Notes: generated by a model from the letters alone, not told the origin. A stretch of DNA of 64,000 nucleotides from M3007 sp965249785 (GCA_965249785.1 CBDFMU010000046.1:26280-90279); one strand, 5' to 3'. Shown: positions 9,601 through 17,141, counted from the first letter of the stretch. Program-made: numbers and translations.

Positions 9601-11022
9601 ACAAGCCGGGCCGGAGCAAATTGTGGATACTGCACATAACAATAGAAAGCCTTTTTGCTAATTTGGGTCGTCCGCAGGTGTGCTGTTTGCCCAAAAAACC
9701 AGAGAAAAAGCCGCTGCCGGGATAAGTGCATGGAGCCATGCGCAATTTATACACAAAGATGCGATGGTAGATCGGCTTTTGGAACAGGGTAATTTAAATG
9801 CCGCTTATCAATTGGCCAAAGAAACTTGGGAGCAATGCGAGCAGGACGGGTAAAGCATGCTTACATCCGAAGCGGCTTATGACAGTGCCGATGGCCCATT
9901 TTACGATTGGGTAGGAGTATTGAATAGTGGTGGGACAACCGGAACAAGCCCTGCCCCTTTTGGAGGAAGTCCGGCAACGATTTTCGGTCTTGGGCGAGGC
10001 AGGCTATACAGCTGCACCAGAGATGGTGTCTAATTGTCTAATGGAAATGGGAAATTGTTTTTTAGCATTGGGACAATATGATGCTGCTGCTAAACAGTAT
10101 GAAACGGGGATCGAACTATACGAAAAAGAAGGGAAATTTCGAAATATTGCTGCTGGAAAGGTTCAATTAGCCTCCGTCCGAAGAGAGCAGAAAAATTATC
10201 CCGAAGCCTTGCGCCTGTTGATCGAAGCCAAAGATATTTTTGAACAGTATCGTGAACCTGGATCAATAGCGATCATCTGGCACCGAATCGGCATGGTGCA
10301 TGGGCAAGATGACCCAAAATTATTTAGCAGCGGAAAAAGCCTACCAGGAATCGCTGGCGATTAAAATTCGGGAGAAAAGATAAAGTAGGAGAAGCAGCCT
10401 CACTTAATGAGCTGGGGTAATTTATATGGTGACAATGGACAAGAGTAGAAGATGCCGTACGCATATATGAAGCGATCAGCTACCATTCACATCGCTACAT
10501 TGGGAGACTTGCGTTATGAAGGTTACTGGTCAGGAGTAATCTTGCTTCCACCCTGCATCCAACTCCGCCGTCCCGCCGAAGCCAGGAACTCAACTGTTGC
10601 GGGCGATTGTATGTAATTTCCAATTTGGTCATGCAGCTGAGCCGTGGCTAAGTTATGGACCATCCTCTATAACCTCGAAAGCGCCGAAGACAACCTACTC
10701 GCTGCTGCCCTCGCCCGCCAAAAAGCCATGCAAGCCTATGCAATGCCTACCGTAAAGATGGTGGGGAAAGCCGGGGGAATCAGTTTAATCTTAATTATGG
10801 CAACTGCGCAGGCTTTGCAGTCGGGAGGGGTAAAGTGAACTTGGTAGAGCATATCTGGAAAATCTATACTGCGAGCAAGATTATTCTGCTGCTATAAAAG
10901 TCGCGCTGCTCCGTGCCCTACTTGCTCTGCTACGTGGCAGCCGTGACTCGGCCCTGGTGGATGACCCGGAACTGAACTACATGGATGCGGTGGACTTGCG
11001 GATGGTGTTTTTTGGGGAGTGA
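6631..11022 (+). pseudogene. TIR-CHAT-NTPase-TPR protein, broken by multiple frameshifts
   Basis: One ancestral gene of ~1,450 codons is traceable through three frames. The intact 5' part (6631-~8124) encodes an N-terminal TIR domain (VFISHASNDD, SPHTFESEWVKKELEFA; Glu76/Glu78 are the catalytic candidates) and a CHAT caspase-like peptidase with the His/Cys pair (HFDGHG His406; FFLDACQSA Cys461). A frame change near 8124 leads to a STAND/NB-ARC-type ATPase (VGQGGAGKTTLATELA). Further breaks fall near 8787, 9305, 9640, 9685, 9850, 9925 and 10305, leading into TPR repeats (LLEEVRQRFSVLGEAGYT, MEMGNCFLALGQYDAAAKQY) and ending near the TGA at 11020-11022. The family is known as CHAT-TPR; fusions to TIR and STAND modules are typical of conflict/immunity proteins. 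The 641-residue open frame 6631-8556 could still make a TIR-CHAT fragment with an out-of-frame tail. Confidence 0.85.
8739..8770. repeat. C-run/G-run palindromic repeat inside the TIR-CHAT pseudogene
   Basis: AGCCCCCCCCAGCCCCCCC, GTAG, then AGGGGGGGAG form a strong hairpin inside the ATPase-coding part, just after the LIVLDNLES segment. It resembles the CCCCCC-ATAAT-GGGGGAG palindromes at 52.4 and 52.6 kb. In the open frame it reads as a Pro/Gly-rich insert. A one-base frame change follows within ~20 bp, so the insertion or its G-runs may have contributed to loss of frame. Confidence 0.55.
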
Positions 11023-11057
11023 ATGGCATTCGCAGCAAACTATCCTCCATTTATGTT

Positions 11058-11065
11058 TACTTTTG
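11058..11065 (+). promoter_or_regulatory. Bacteroidota -7 element upstream of the VapBC pair
   Basis: TACTTTTG matches TAnnTTTG exactly and lies 16 bp before the antitoxin start codon at 11082. No good -33 TTG was found at the expected distance, so this is a partial promoter match. Confidence 0.4.
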
Positions 11066-11081
11066 AGCAAAATTTCCAGGT

Positions 11082-11297
11082 ATGCGCCAAGTCATTTTAA
11101 ATATTGATGAAAATCGCTATATGCTTTTTCTGCAGTTTTTACAGACGCTGCAGTATGTGCAGGTGGTACGGGCGGAAGGGACGTTGCCAAATAATCAGCA
11201 GCCAAAACCACGCTACGATTTCTCTGATCTGACAGGTCAATTAGAATGGAAAGGTGATGCTATCGCCGAACAACGCCGTTTGAGAAATGAATGGTAA
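11082..11297 (+). CDS. Small antitoxin-like protein (VapB position)
   Basis: A 71-residue protein starting MRQVILNIDENRYMLFLQFL, with an N-terminal beta strand then helices, and an acidic/aromatic C-terminal tail (YDFSDLTGQLEWKGDAIAEQ). Its stop overlaps the start of the PIN-domain gene by 11 bp in another frame, the usual translational coupling of antitoxin and toxin. In Bacteroidota many PIN toxins pair with antitoxins of this size and pattern. It is assigned as the antitoxin from position, size and the DNA-binding-then-tail layout; no known VapB family motif is certain. Confidence 0.7.
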   Translation: MRQVILNIDENRYMLFLQFLQTLQYVQVVRAEGTLPNNQQPKPRYDFSDLTGQLEWKGDAIAEQRRLRNEW

Positions 11298-11661
11298 TTT
11301 CCTGCTCGACACGAACGCTGTGGTGGCACTGCTAAACGGACACGTCGGTTTGTCCAACTTACTTGCGCAAGCGAACTGGATAGGGATTTCTATTATTACC
11401 GAATTTGAATTTCTGTCTTTCCCCAACCTTTCTACTAATGATGAAGTGCTGTTTCAGCAATTCAAAACTCGGGTAGAAGTGCTGGGACTTACGGCAAATG
11501 ATGCTGACTTGCTGAAAGAAGTGATAGATATTCGGCGTACCTACAAGGTAAAATTGCCGGATGCCATCATCGCTGCATCAGCGATTACACGTAGTGCGAC
11601 TCTGCTGAGTAACGACGCAGGATTTTCAAAAATATCTAAACTGCTAGCGCAGACATTTTGA
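11287..11661 (+). CDS. vapC: PIN-domain ribonuclease toxin, VapC-like
   Basis: A 124-residue PIN-domain protein with all four acidic residues of the active site: Asp8 (FLLDTNAVVALL), Glu39 (IITEFEFL), Asp92 (KLPDAIIAASA) and Asp110 (LLSNDAGF). PIN toxins of the VapC family are Mg-dependent endoribonucleases that cleave tRNA or rRNA; the specific target is not predictable. It is translationally coupled to the antitoxin gene by an 11-bp overlap and is followed by a strong bidirectional terminator, so the pair forms a stand-alone transcription unit. It appears intact, unlike the adjacent TIR-CHAT gene. Confidence 0.88.
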   Translation: MNGNFLLDTNAVVALLNGHVGLSNLLAQANWIGISIITEFEFLSFPNLSTNDEVLFQQFKTRVEVLGLTANDADLLKEVIDIRRTYKVKLPDAIIAASAITRSATLLSNDAGFSKISKLLAQTF

Positions 11662-11677
11662 GTCATTCCTCTAATAG

Positions 11678-11723
11678 AAAAGGCGGTAATTGATAGCCAC
11701 GAGCTACCAATTACCGCCTTTTT
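11678..11723. terminator. Bidirectional terminator between vapC and sucD
   Basis: AAAAGGCGGTAATTGATAGC pairs with GCTACCAATTACCGCCTTTT over 20 positions with one mismatch and a 5-nt loop. T-runs occur at the 3' side on both strands, so it can stop transcripts from both convergent genes. Confidence 0.8.
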
Positions 11724-11734
11724 ATATTGTGGGT

Positions 11735-11775
11735 CGGGCGACCGCGAGTTCGGGCGACCGCAAGGGTCGCCCCTA
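11735..11775. repeat. GTAGGGGCGACC REP-like palindrome overlapping the sucD stop
   Basis: GGGCGACC, a GCAAG loop and GGTCGCCC form an 8-bp hairpin at 11752-11772, preceded by a partial copy (GGGCGACCGCGAGTTC). On the minus strand the element starts GTAGGGGCGACCC, and its TAG is the stop codon of sucD (11773-11775). This sequence type is a common dispersed palindrome in many bacteria (recollection, not checked). Confidence 0.55.
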
Positions 11776-12651
11776 CCGTCCCTCCATCACCCTTTTCATC
11801 GTCGCCCCAATCTGCGCAGGCGATTCCACCACCACAATCCCATTTTCGGCAAGGATGCGCATTTTGGCAGCAGCCGTGTCGTCGTCGCCACCGACGATGG
11901 CTCCGGCGTGACCCATTTTGCGGCCTTTGGGAGCGGTTTGGCCAGCAATGAAGCCGACGACGGGTTTTTTATTGCCATTTTCGCGAATCCAGCGGGCGGC
12001 TTCGGCTTCGAGGCCCCCACCGATTTCACCGATCATCACGATGCCTTCGGTTTCCGGGTCATTCATGAAGAGTTCGATGGCTTCGCGGGTCGTGGTGCCA
12101 ATGATCGGGTCGCCGCCAATACCGATGGCGGTGCTGATGCCCAGTCCGGCTTTGGCGATCTGGTCGGCGGCTTCGTAGGTGAGCGTCCCGGATTTGGAGA
12201 CCAGGCCGATAGAGCCGCGTTTGAACACGAAGCCTGGCATGATGCCCACTTTCGCTTCGTCGGGCGTGATGATGCCGGGGCAGTTTGGCCCGATGAGGCG
12301 GCAATCCATGCGTGCCAGATACGCTTTCACCCGCACCATATCCTGGATCGGAATGCCTTCGGTGATGGCCACGATGACTTTGATGCCCGAAGCAGCGGCT
12401 TCGACGATGGCGTCGGCAGCAAAAGCGGGCGGTACAAATATAATGCTGGTATCGGCTCCGGCGAAGCGCACGGCATCTTCTACGGTATTGAATACCGGAC
12501 GTTCGAGGTGGATTTGGCCGCCTTTGCCCGGCGTGACTCCGCCCACGACGTTGGTTTTGTAGGCGATCATTTGCTCGGCATGAAACGTGCCTTCTTTGCC
12601 CGTAAAGCCCTGGACGATGATGCGGGAATTCTTATTGACTAAAACAGACAT
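11773..12651 (-). CDS. sucD: Succinyl-CoA synthetase alpha subunit
   Basis: The 292-residue protein is full length for SucD, the ADP-forming succinyl-CoA ligase alpha subunit, which with SucC converts succinyl-CoA, ADP and Pi to succinate, CoA and ATP in the TCA cycle. Visible hallmarks are the CoA-binding Rossmann region (IIVQGFTGKEGTFHAEQMIA), RLIGPNCPGIITP, SKSGTLTYEAA, GIGGDPIIGT, and the phosphohistidine loop GRKMGHAGAIVGG with His248. The sucC gene is not adjacent. The stop codon lies inside a REP-like palindrome, so the last codon boundary appears to be defined by the repeat. A GAGTTAT repeat array abuts the start codon side. Confidence 0.96.
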   Translation of the reverse strand: MSVLVNKNSRIIVQGFTGKEGTFHAEQMIAYKTNVVGGVTPGKGGQIHLERPVFNTVEDAVRFAGADTSIIFVPPAFAADAIVEAAASGIKVIVAITEGIPIQDMVRVKAYLARMDCRLIGPNCPGIITPDEAKVGIMPGFVFKRGSIGLVSKSGTLTYEAADQIAKAGLGISTAIGIGGDPIIGTTTREAIELFMNDPETEGIVMIGEIGGGLEAEAARWIRENGNKKPVVGFIAGQTAPKGRKMGHAGAIVGGDDDTAAAKMRILAENGIVVVESPAQIGATMKRVMEGR

Positions 12652-12656
12652 TAATT

Positions 12657-12897
12657 TAGTTATGAGTTATGAGTTATGAGTTATGAGTTATGGCTCGCCC
12701 TCTTATGATTGAAACAACTAGTTCGCAATAATTATATAGTCAGTTTAGAGTAGTTTAGAATGTTTAGATGGGTTTAGTTATTTGATCCTCAGTAGATTAC
12801 ATTTCACATTTGTTCAAAAACACTTTGCGTTGACTATGAATCTACGACGGTTAAAATAACTCATAACTCATAACTCATAACTCATAACTCATAACTT
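12657..12897. repeat. Inverted pair of GAGTTAT heptamer arrays
   Basis: Five consecutive (GAGTTAT) units at 12657-12692 face five to six (ATAACTC) units at 12857-12897 on the other side of a ~165-bp AT-rich segment. The arms could form a long stem. The arrays start six bases upstream of the sucD start codon and end at the stop of the septum-initiator gene. A shorter version of the same arrangement lies between atpD and atpC. Confidence 0.8.
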
Positions 12898-12898
12898 T

Positions 12899-13210
12899 CT
12901 ACTTTTCTTTAATAATATACACGTCTTCATCCCGCTGCTTCATGAAATAGTGTTCGCGGGCAAATTTCTCCTTGGTCACTTCAAAATCCTCGGCTTCTTC
13001 GCGGGCATCCTTGATCTTACCTTCGTAATAGGCACGATCCGTTTCCAGTCGTTGCTGCGCGCGATGCAGTTTCCATTGCGTCCAGAAGCTGTGCCGATCC
13101 AGGAAAGTGAGGATGAACAGGAAAGCCACTAGCGTGAGGTAGTAGCGATTCTGGAGGGGAGCCGGAAGTTTTTGCCAAAGCGATTGCCAGGGATTGGACG
13201 GAAGAGCCAT
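12899..13210 (-). CDS. Septum formation initiator, FtsB/DivIC-like
   Basis: A 103-residue bitopic membrane protein: short cytoplasmic N-terminus, one TM helix (YYLTLVAFLFILTFLD, ~24-39), then a coiled coil (~48-85, HRAQQRLETDRAYYEGKIKD), and a C-terminal hydrophilic segment with EKFAREHYFMKQRDEDVYII. The EKxAREKYxM motif is the DivIC/FtsB family signature. It would act in the FtsB-FtsL-FtsQ divisome subcomplex at the inner membrane. Length is usual. It sits between sucD and adk on the minus strand, separated from each by repeat arrays. Confidence 0.9.
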   Translation of the reverse strand: MALPSNPWQSLWQKLPAPLQNRYYLTLVAFLFILTFLDRHSFWTQWKLHRAQQRLETDRAYYEGKIKDAREEAEDFEVTKEKFAREHYFMKQRDEDVYIIKEK

Positions 13211-13221
13211 GGATGCTGCGT

Positions 13222-13469
13222 TTGATGGAAAGAATCGATGGTGGAGAGGGGTGGAGAAAAATGGTTTAGAAAGGTGGAGAAATCCTCCATGCTCATAAAC
13301 CGCTCAAAAGTAAATGGATTTTGTCAATCGCTCTGTTTTTCTACCAATGCAACGTGGTTTTGAACAAAAACGAGTCCTAAATCGCCCATCAAATGCTTAA
13401 ACCCTTTTTCTCAACCCTTTTTTCTCAACCTTGCTCAACCTTTTTTTTCTAAACCATTTTCTCAACCTC
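13222..13469. repeat. GGTGGAGA / CTCAACC word arrays
   Basis: Plus-strand words GGTGGAGAGGGGTGGAGAAAAATGG and GGTGGAGAAATCC lie at 13240-13288, and reverse-oriented words (TTTCTCAACC, repeated four times with variations) at 13398-13469. The unmatched middle is ordinary AT-rich sequence. This continues the TTGAG/GTGGAG word family and ends two codons before the adk stop. Confidence 0.6.
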
Positions 13470-14048
13470 CTACTCCGCCCAAGGCTCAATAATCTCGGTC
13501 AGACGGTCGAATATCTCGTTCAGAGTGCCTATACCATTGATCGTGTGGCTTTTACTTTGCCTTTGATAGTAATCAAATACAGGAGTAGTCTCGCTTTTAT
13601 ACACTCCAATGCGATTGCGGATAATAGTATCGTCGTTGTCGTCGGCTCGGCCTGAAGTGGCACCGCGCAACCGAATACGGTACACGATTTCTTCGTCGTC
13701 CACGTGCAGCGCGATCAGCCCCGACACGGCCGTATCCAGTTCGACAAGCAGATCATCGAGGGCTTCAGCCTGCGGAATGGTGCGCGGAAAACCATCAAAA
13801 ATAAAGCCTTGCGCATCAGGATGGGCCTCCACTTTATTGCGCAGCATGCCGATGGTGATGCTATCCGGCACGAGTTCGCCTTTGGCGATGTAGGCTTTCG
13901 CTTTTATACCGAGTGGGGTATCATTGCCCATTTCATAGCGGAAGAGGTCACCGGTGCTGATGTGCACGAGGTGGTATTTCTCCACAAGCTTGGTCGCCTG
14001 GGTGCCTTTGCCCGAACCGGGTGGGCCAAAAAGAATAAGGTTGATCAT
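13470..14048 (-). CDS. adk: Adenylate kinase
   Basis: A 192-residue short-form adenylate kinase that interconverts ATP + AMP and 2 ADP. The P-loop is GPPGSGKGT (residues 8-16), followed by the AMP-binding STGDLFR and the FIFDGFPRTIPQAEAL motif. The LID is short, with RGATSGRADDNDDTIIRNRI, lacking the Cys4 zinc site found in long forms. The final RIGVYKSETTPVFDYY matches the family. The start ATG at 14048 is unambiguous. It is cytoplasmic and essential in bacteria. Confidence 0.96.
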   Translation of the reverse strand: MINLILFGPPGSGKGTQATKLVEKYHLVHISTGDLFRYEMGNDTPLGIKAKAYIAKGELVPDSITIGMLRNKVEAHPDAQGFIFDGFPRTIPQAEALDDLLVELDTAVSGLIALHVDDEEIVYRIRLRGATSGRADDNDDTIIRNRIGVYKSETTPVFDYYQRQSKSHTINGIGTLNEIFDRLTEIIEPWAE

Positions 14049-14228
14049 TCGTTGCTAGCGGTGCTTTAATGCGGCAGCGGGTTCTCCTACCGGATGGCAA
14101 AGTTAGAAAGCTGGCTTCCTTTTGCTGAATTTTTCAAGATCGTTTTTAAAAGACTTCTTTTTATGCGAAGATATTCCTTTTTGCAAAATAATATTTTAAT
14201 TTATAAATTATTTTAAAAATTAAAATGC

Positions 14229-14242
14229 CATCTGGCCAGATG
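14229..14242. promoter_or_regulatory. 14-bp perfect palindrome between the PfkB kinase and adk
   Basis: CATCTGGCCAGATG is fully self-complementary and lies just past the stop of the minus-strand kinase gene, upstream of adk. It could be a small dyad operator or part of a terminator stem; there is no T-run on the minus-strand side of it, and the sequence upstream on the plus strand is very AT-rich. Confidence 0.3.
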
Positions 14243-14254
14243 AAGAAACAACCG

Positions 14255-15205
14255 CTAGAAATCGGCGAAGCGGTAGCGTTCGCCATAATCGCGAATCCAG
14301 TCGAGCAAACGCCATACATCGGCGGCCTGGAAAAGTTCCGTCCCCTGATTCATCGTGGCAGCGGTGCCGCAGGCCACGCCCAGCTGGGCCATTTCCCGAA
14401 AAGTTTTGCCTTCCTGCAATGACCAGACCATCCCGGCCACCATGCTGTCGCCCGCCCCTACCGTACTTTGGTTTTTCACCATCGGCGCTGGAATATGCTC
14501 AAACCCGTCGCGGGTCGCCAGCAGCGCACCCTGCGCCCCCAGCGACACCACCACTACTTCACACTTTCCTTGGTGGATGATTTTCAAAGCCGCGTCGTCC
14601 ACCTCGTTCATTTCCAAATGCTCCACGCCGGCCAATAAACTGAGTTCGATCAAGTTGGGTTTTAACAGAAAAACGCCCTCGGCGGCGGCGGCTTCCAGGG
14701 CTGGCCCGGAGGTGTCGAGAATTAGTTTGGCACCCAGTTGTTTGGCCAGTGCGGCCACTTTTTCAAAATAATGCGCCGACAAACCCGGTGGCAGACTTCC
14801 ACTGGCAACCAGCCAGGTGGGTTGTAACTCTTTAACCAGTTCCAGGCATTGATCGGCCTGCGCTTCGGTCACTTCGCCTCCCGTCACGGTGAAGCGATAC
14901 TGGTGATTGGAGTGGCCCTCCGTCACGGAGAAACTTTCACGCGTGTCCCCTGGCACTTCCAGCGTTCGGGTTTTAATGTCGGCTTTTTCCATGAGCGCGC
15001 GAAGGGTCTGGCCGTTTAGGCCGCCTACGGGAAATACCGCCGTGCTGTGCCCCCCCAGTTTACGGATGCCTTTCGAGACATTTATACCTCCGCCGCCAGC
15101 GTCAATGCGGAGCGGAGCACAGCGGAGTTTATGATCCGGCACAATGTGTCCAGTCACTGTGCTCTTGTCCAATGCCGGGTGAAAAGTCAGGGTGACGATG
15201 CTCAT
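14255..15205 (-). CDS. PfkB-family hexose kinase (1-phosphofructokinase/Pfk-2-like)
   Basis: A 316-residue ribokinase-fold kinase beginning MSIVTLTFHPALDKS, the usual start of FruK/PfkB proteins. Hallmarks are GGGGINVSKGIRKLGG (substrate-binding), FPVGGLNG, and the C-terminal anion hole/catalytic motif STVGAGDSMVAGMV with the catalytic Asp. It would phosphorylate fructose-6-P, fructose-1-P or tagatose-6-P with ATP. The frame stays open 106 codons further upstream, but that part is translated TTGAG repeat (STPSTFSTPSTF) and is not credible as protein, so the ATG at 15205 is chosen. Confidence 0.9.
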   Translation of the reverse strand: MSIVTLTFHPALDKSTVTGHIVPDHKLRCAPLRIDAGGGGINVSKGIRKLGGHSTAVFPVGGLNGQTLRALMEKADIKTRTLEVPGDTRESFSVTEGHSNHQYRFTVTGGEVTEAQADQCLELVKELQPTWLVASGSLPPGLSAHYFEKVAALAKQLGAKLILDTSGPALEAAAAEGVFLLKPNLIELSLLAGVEHLEMNEVDDAALKIIHQGKCEVVVVSLGAQGALLATRDGFEHIPAPMVKNQSTVGAGDSMVAGMVWSLQEGKTFREMAQLGVACGTAATMNQGTELFQAADVWRLLDWIRDYGERYRFADF

Positions 15206-15420
15206 GTGGAAGGTTGTTGAGAAAAAATTGGTTGAGAACGCAAAGCGTGTTGAGAAAAAAGAGGTTGAGAATGTTGAGGGGGTTGAGAATGTTGAGGGGG
15301 TTGAGAACGCAAAGCGTGTTGAGAAAAAAGGTTGAGAGGGTTGAGTGCCAACTTTTCTCAACATTCTCAACAACCTCAACCCTCTCAACATCCTCAACAA
15401 CCTCTTACTTTGTGCGGGCA
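15206..15420. repeat. TTGAG-word array with inverted second half
   Basis: From 15207 to 15342 the plus strand is built of GTTGAGAA/GTTGAGGG units in a ~9-nt rhythm, including two copies of TTGAGAACGCAAAGCGTG 69 bp apart. From ~15350 to 15410 it switches to the reverse complement (CTCAACATTCTCAACAACC, CCTCTCAACATCCTCAAC). The two halves can pair. It fills the entire gap between two divergent genes, whose frames both run open through it. Confidence 0.8.
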
Positions 15421-16053
15421 ATGATAGCAAAACTTGATGAAAAAAATCTCCTCGAAGCAGCACAATGGCTGGCTGGGCAGGATGCAGGTCTGGCTTTGGT
15501 ACTGGAAAAATACGGTCCGCCACCGCTGTGGGCGCGTTCAGCGGAATTTTCCACTTTGGTACATATTATTTTAGAACAACAAGTCTCGCTGGCTTCGGCC
15601 AATGCTGCCTTTCAAAAGTTGCGGGCAAAAGTAGGCCTGATAACGCCCGAAAGTCTGTTATCGTTGGATGATATAACCCTGCGCGAAATGGGTTTCAGTC
15701 GGCAAAAGACACTTTACACTCGCCTGCTGGCCCAGGCGGTTGCGGCGGGCGATTTGAATTTGGCAGCATTAGAACACCTGCCCGATGAAATGGTGCGCGC
15801 TGAATTGAAGCGACTAAAAGGCGTGGGTGACTGGACGGCCGATATTTATTTGTCGGAGTGCTTGTTACGTACGGACATTCTGCCCAAAGGCGATATTGCT
15901 ATGCAGGAGGCTTTTCGGGTGTTGAACAGTTTGGAAAAACGACCTTTACATCCTGATTTTGAAGCCCGCACCGAGCATTGGCGGCCCTGGCGCAGTGTCG
16001 GCACCAGAATGCTGTGGCATTTCTATCTTTGCGAACGTGGACGGATTGGATGA
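15421..16053 (+). CDS. DNA-3-methyladenine glycosylase, AlkA/HhH-GPD family
   Basis: A 210-residue HhH-GPD glycosylase that would excise alkylated bases from DNA. The helix-hairpin-helix is LKRLKGVGDWTADIYLSECL with the family's G-V/I-G-x-W-T-A and the catalytic Asp following in ILPKGDIAMQ. The N-terminal IILEQQVSLASANAAFQKL is the usual lead-in. Although the frame is open from 15214, the first 69 codons are translated repeat words, so ATG 15421 is taken as start. Length fits compact bacterial AlkA-like proteins lacking the N-terminal Ada-like domain. Its likely role is base-excision repair in the cytoplasm. Confidence 0.9.
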   Translation: MIAKLDEKNLLEAAQWLAGQDAGLALVLEKYGPPPLWARSAEFSTLVHIILEQQVSLASANAAFQKLRAKVGLITPESLLSLDDITLREMGFSRQKTLYTRLLAQAVAAGDLNLAALEHLPDEMVRAELKRLKGVGDWTADIYLSECLLRTDILPKGDIAMQEAFRVLNSLEKRPLHPDFEARTEHWRPWRSVGTRMLWHFYLCERGRIG

Positions 16054-16187
16054 ATGGGTATTGGTCAATTGGTTACTAGTGAGCTGGTGATCGTTATCCA
16101 GCAATTTTTTGACCCTATCCTTTTAATAAGTATTAATCAGTACCACATACACCAATAACTATTAACCAACAACCAGTCAACCAACCG
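16054..16187. repeat. ATTGGT-word array and inverted counterpart
   Basis: After the glycosylase stop, words such as GGGTATTGGTCAATTGGTTAC (read in 7-nt steps TATTGGT, CAATTGG) occupy 16055-16085, and reverse-complement words (ACCAATAACTATTAACCAAC, AACCAGTCAACCAACC) occupy 16150-16186, directly abutting the next start codon. Similar ACCAAT(A/C) heptamers are found inside the dacB gene at 25.98 kb. Confidence 0.6.
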
Positions 16188-16988
16188 ATGGGGTTTTTCA
16201 AAAATAAACGGGTCTGGATTACCGGTGCTTCCGGCGGCATCGGCGAGGCACTGGCACTGGCGTTCGCCAAAAACGGGGCGCAACTTATTCTCTCCGCTCG
16301 CAACGAAAAAGAACTGAATCGGGTGGCCGCTTTGGCCAGCGAAGCCGGGGCGACTTCGGTCATCGTGCAACCTTTGGATTTGGCGCAGCACGCTACCCTA
16401 CCCCAAATCGCGGAAAAAGTGTTGCGGCAAGTCGGCAAGCTGGATATTCTGGTCAATAACGGCGGGATTTCGCAGCGCGCTTTGGCCTTGGATACTTCGC
16501 TGGAAGTGGATAAAAAGCTGATGGATGTCAATTATTTCGGCACAGTAGCCCTGACAAAAGCGGTTTTGCCGGTTATGTTGACCCACCAATTGGGCCATAT
16601 TGTGACGGTTACTAGCCTGACTGGCAAATTCGGGTCGCCATATCGCTCGTCTTATGCCGCTACGAAACACGCGTTGCACGGCTTTTTTGACAGTCTGCGC
16701 GCTGAATTGAGCGAGACGCACCTGAAAGTGACGCTGATCTGTCCAGGTTTTATTCGCACCAGCATCAGTATCCATGCGCTCACTGGCGACGGATCCCAAT
16801 TGGGTACGATGGACGAATCCACGGATCGGGGCATGGAGCCGGAAGTGTTGGCGCACAAGATTTTACGCGCCATCGAGCGCGGGAAGGAGGAAGCCTATTT
16901 CGGAGGGAAGGAGGTGCTGGGCGTTTACCTAAAACGGTTTTTCCCGGCTTATTTTTCGCGGATGATTCGCAAAGCGAAGGTGCGGTGA
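16188..16988 (+). CDS. Short-chain dehydrogenase/reductase (DHRS7-like)
   Basis: A 266-residue classical SDR. The cofactor loop is ITGASGGIGEALAL (TGxxxGxG, residues ~11-24), the NNG motif appears as ILVNNGGIS, and the catalytic Ser, Tyr and Lys lie in VTSLTGKFG and YRSSYAATKHALHGF (YxxxK). ICPGFIRTSIS is the usual post-catalytic segment. The C-terminus ends in a basic, hydrophobic stretch (YLKRFFPAYFSRMIRKAKVR), as in DHRS7-like members. Substrate unknown. It follows a repeat array and is followed by another, so it is probably transcribed alone. Confidence 0.9.
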   Translation: MGFFKNKRVWITGASGGIGEALALAFAKNGAQLILSARNEKELNRVAALASEAGATSVIVQPLDLAQHATLPQIAEKVLRQVGKLDILVNNGGISQRALALDTSLEVDKKLMDVNYFGTVALTKAVLPVMLTHQLGHIVTVTSLTGKFGSPYRSSYAATKHALHGFFDSLRAELSETHLKVTLICPGFIRTSISIHALTGDGSQLGTMDESTDRGMEPEVLAHKILRAIERGKEEAYFGGKEVLGVYLKRFFPAYFSRMIRKAKVR

Positions 16989-17141
16989 GGTGTTGTTGAG
17001 GATGTTGAGCGGGTGGAGTTTGCTTCGCAAGTTGAGAATTTCTCAACCCTCCCAATCTTTTCTCAACCTTCTAACCCCTTTTTTCTCAACTTTTTCTCTC
17101 AACACCCTCAACCTTCTCAACCCTTTCTCTCCACAATTTTA
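16989..17141. repeat. TTGAG array switching to CTCAA array
   Basis: GTGTTGTTGAGGATGTTGAGCGGGTGGAG follows the SDR stop, then CAAGTTGAGAATTTCTCAACC marks the switch to a long run of TTCTCAACC/TTCTAACCC words up to 17133. The junction itself, TTGAGAATTTCTCAA, is a perfect short palindrome. The array ends nine bases before the stop of the convergent DoxX gene. Confidence 0.7.

Noticed and set aside
15214..15420. An upstream extension of the AlkA-like glycosylase
   Set aside because: The 69 extra codons are repeat words in one frame and match no glycosylase domain.
14255..15523. A 422-residue PfkB kinase with a long N-terminal extension
   Set aside because: Residues before the Met at 15205 are translated TTGAG repeat (STPSTFSTPSTF) and anti-sense of the neighbouring glycosylase gene; PfkB proteins start at MSIVTLTF.
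12657..17141. CRISPR arrays in the short-word repeats
   Set aside because: Repeat units are 7-9 nt with no unique spacers of constant length, and no cas genes occur in the window.
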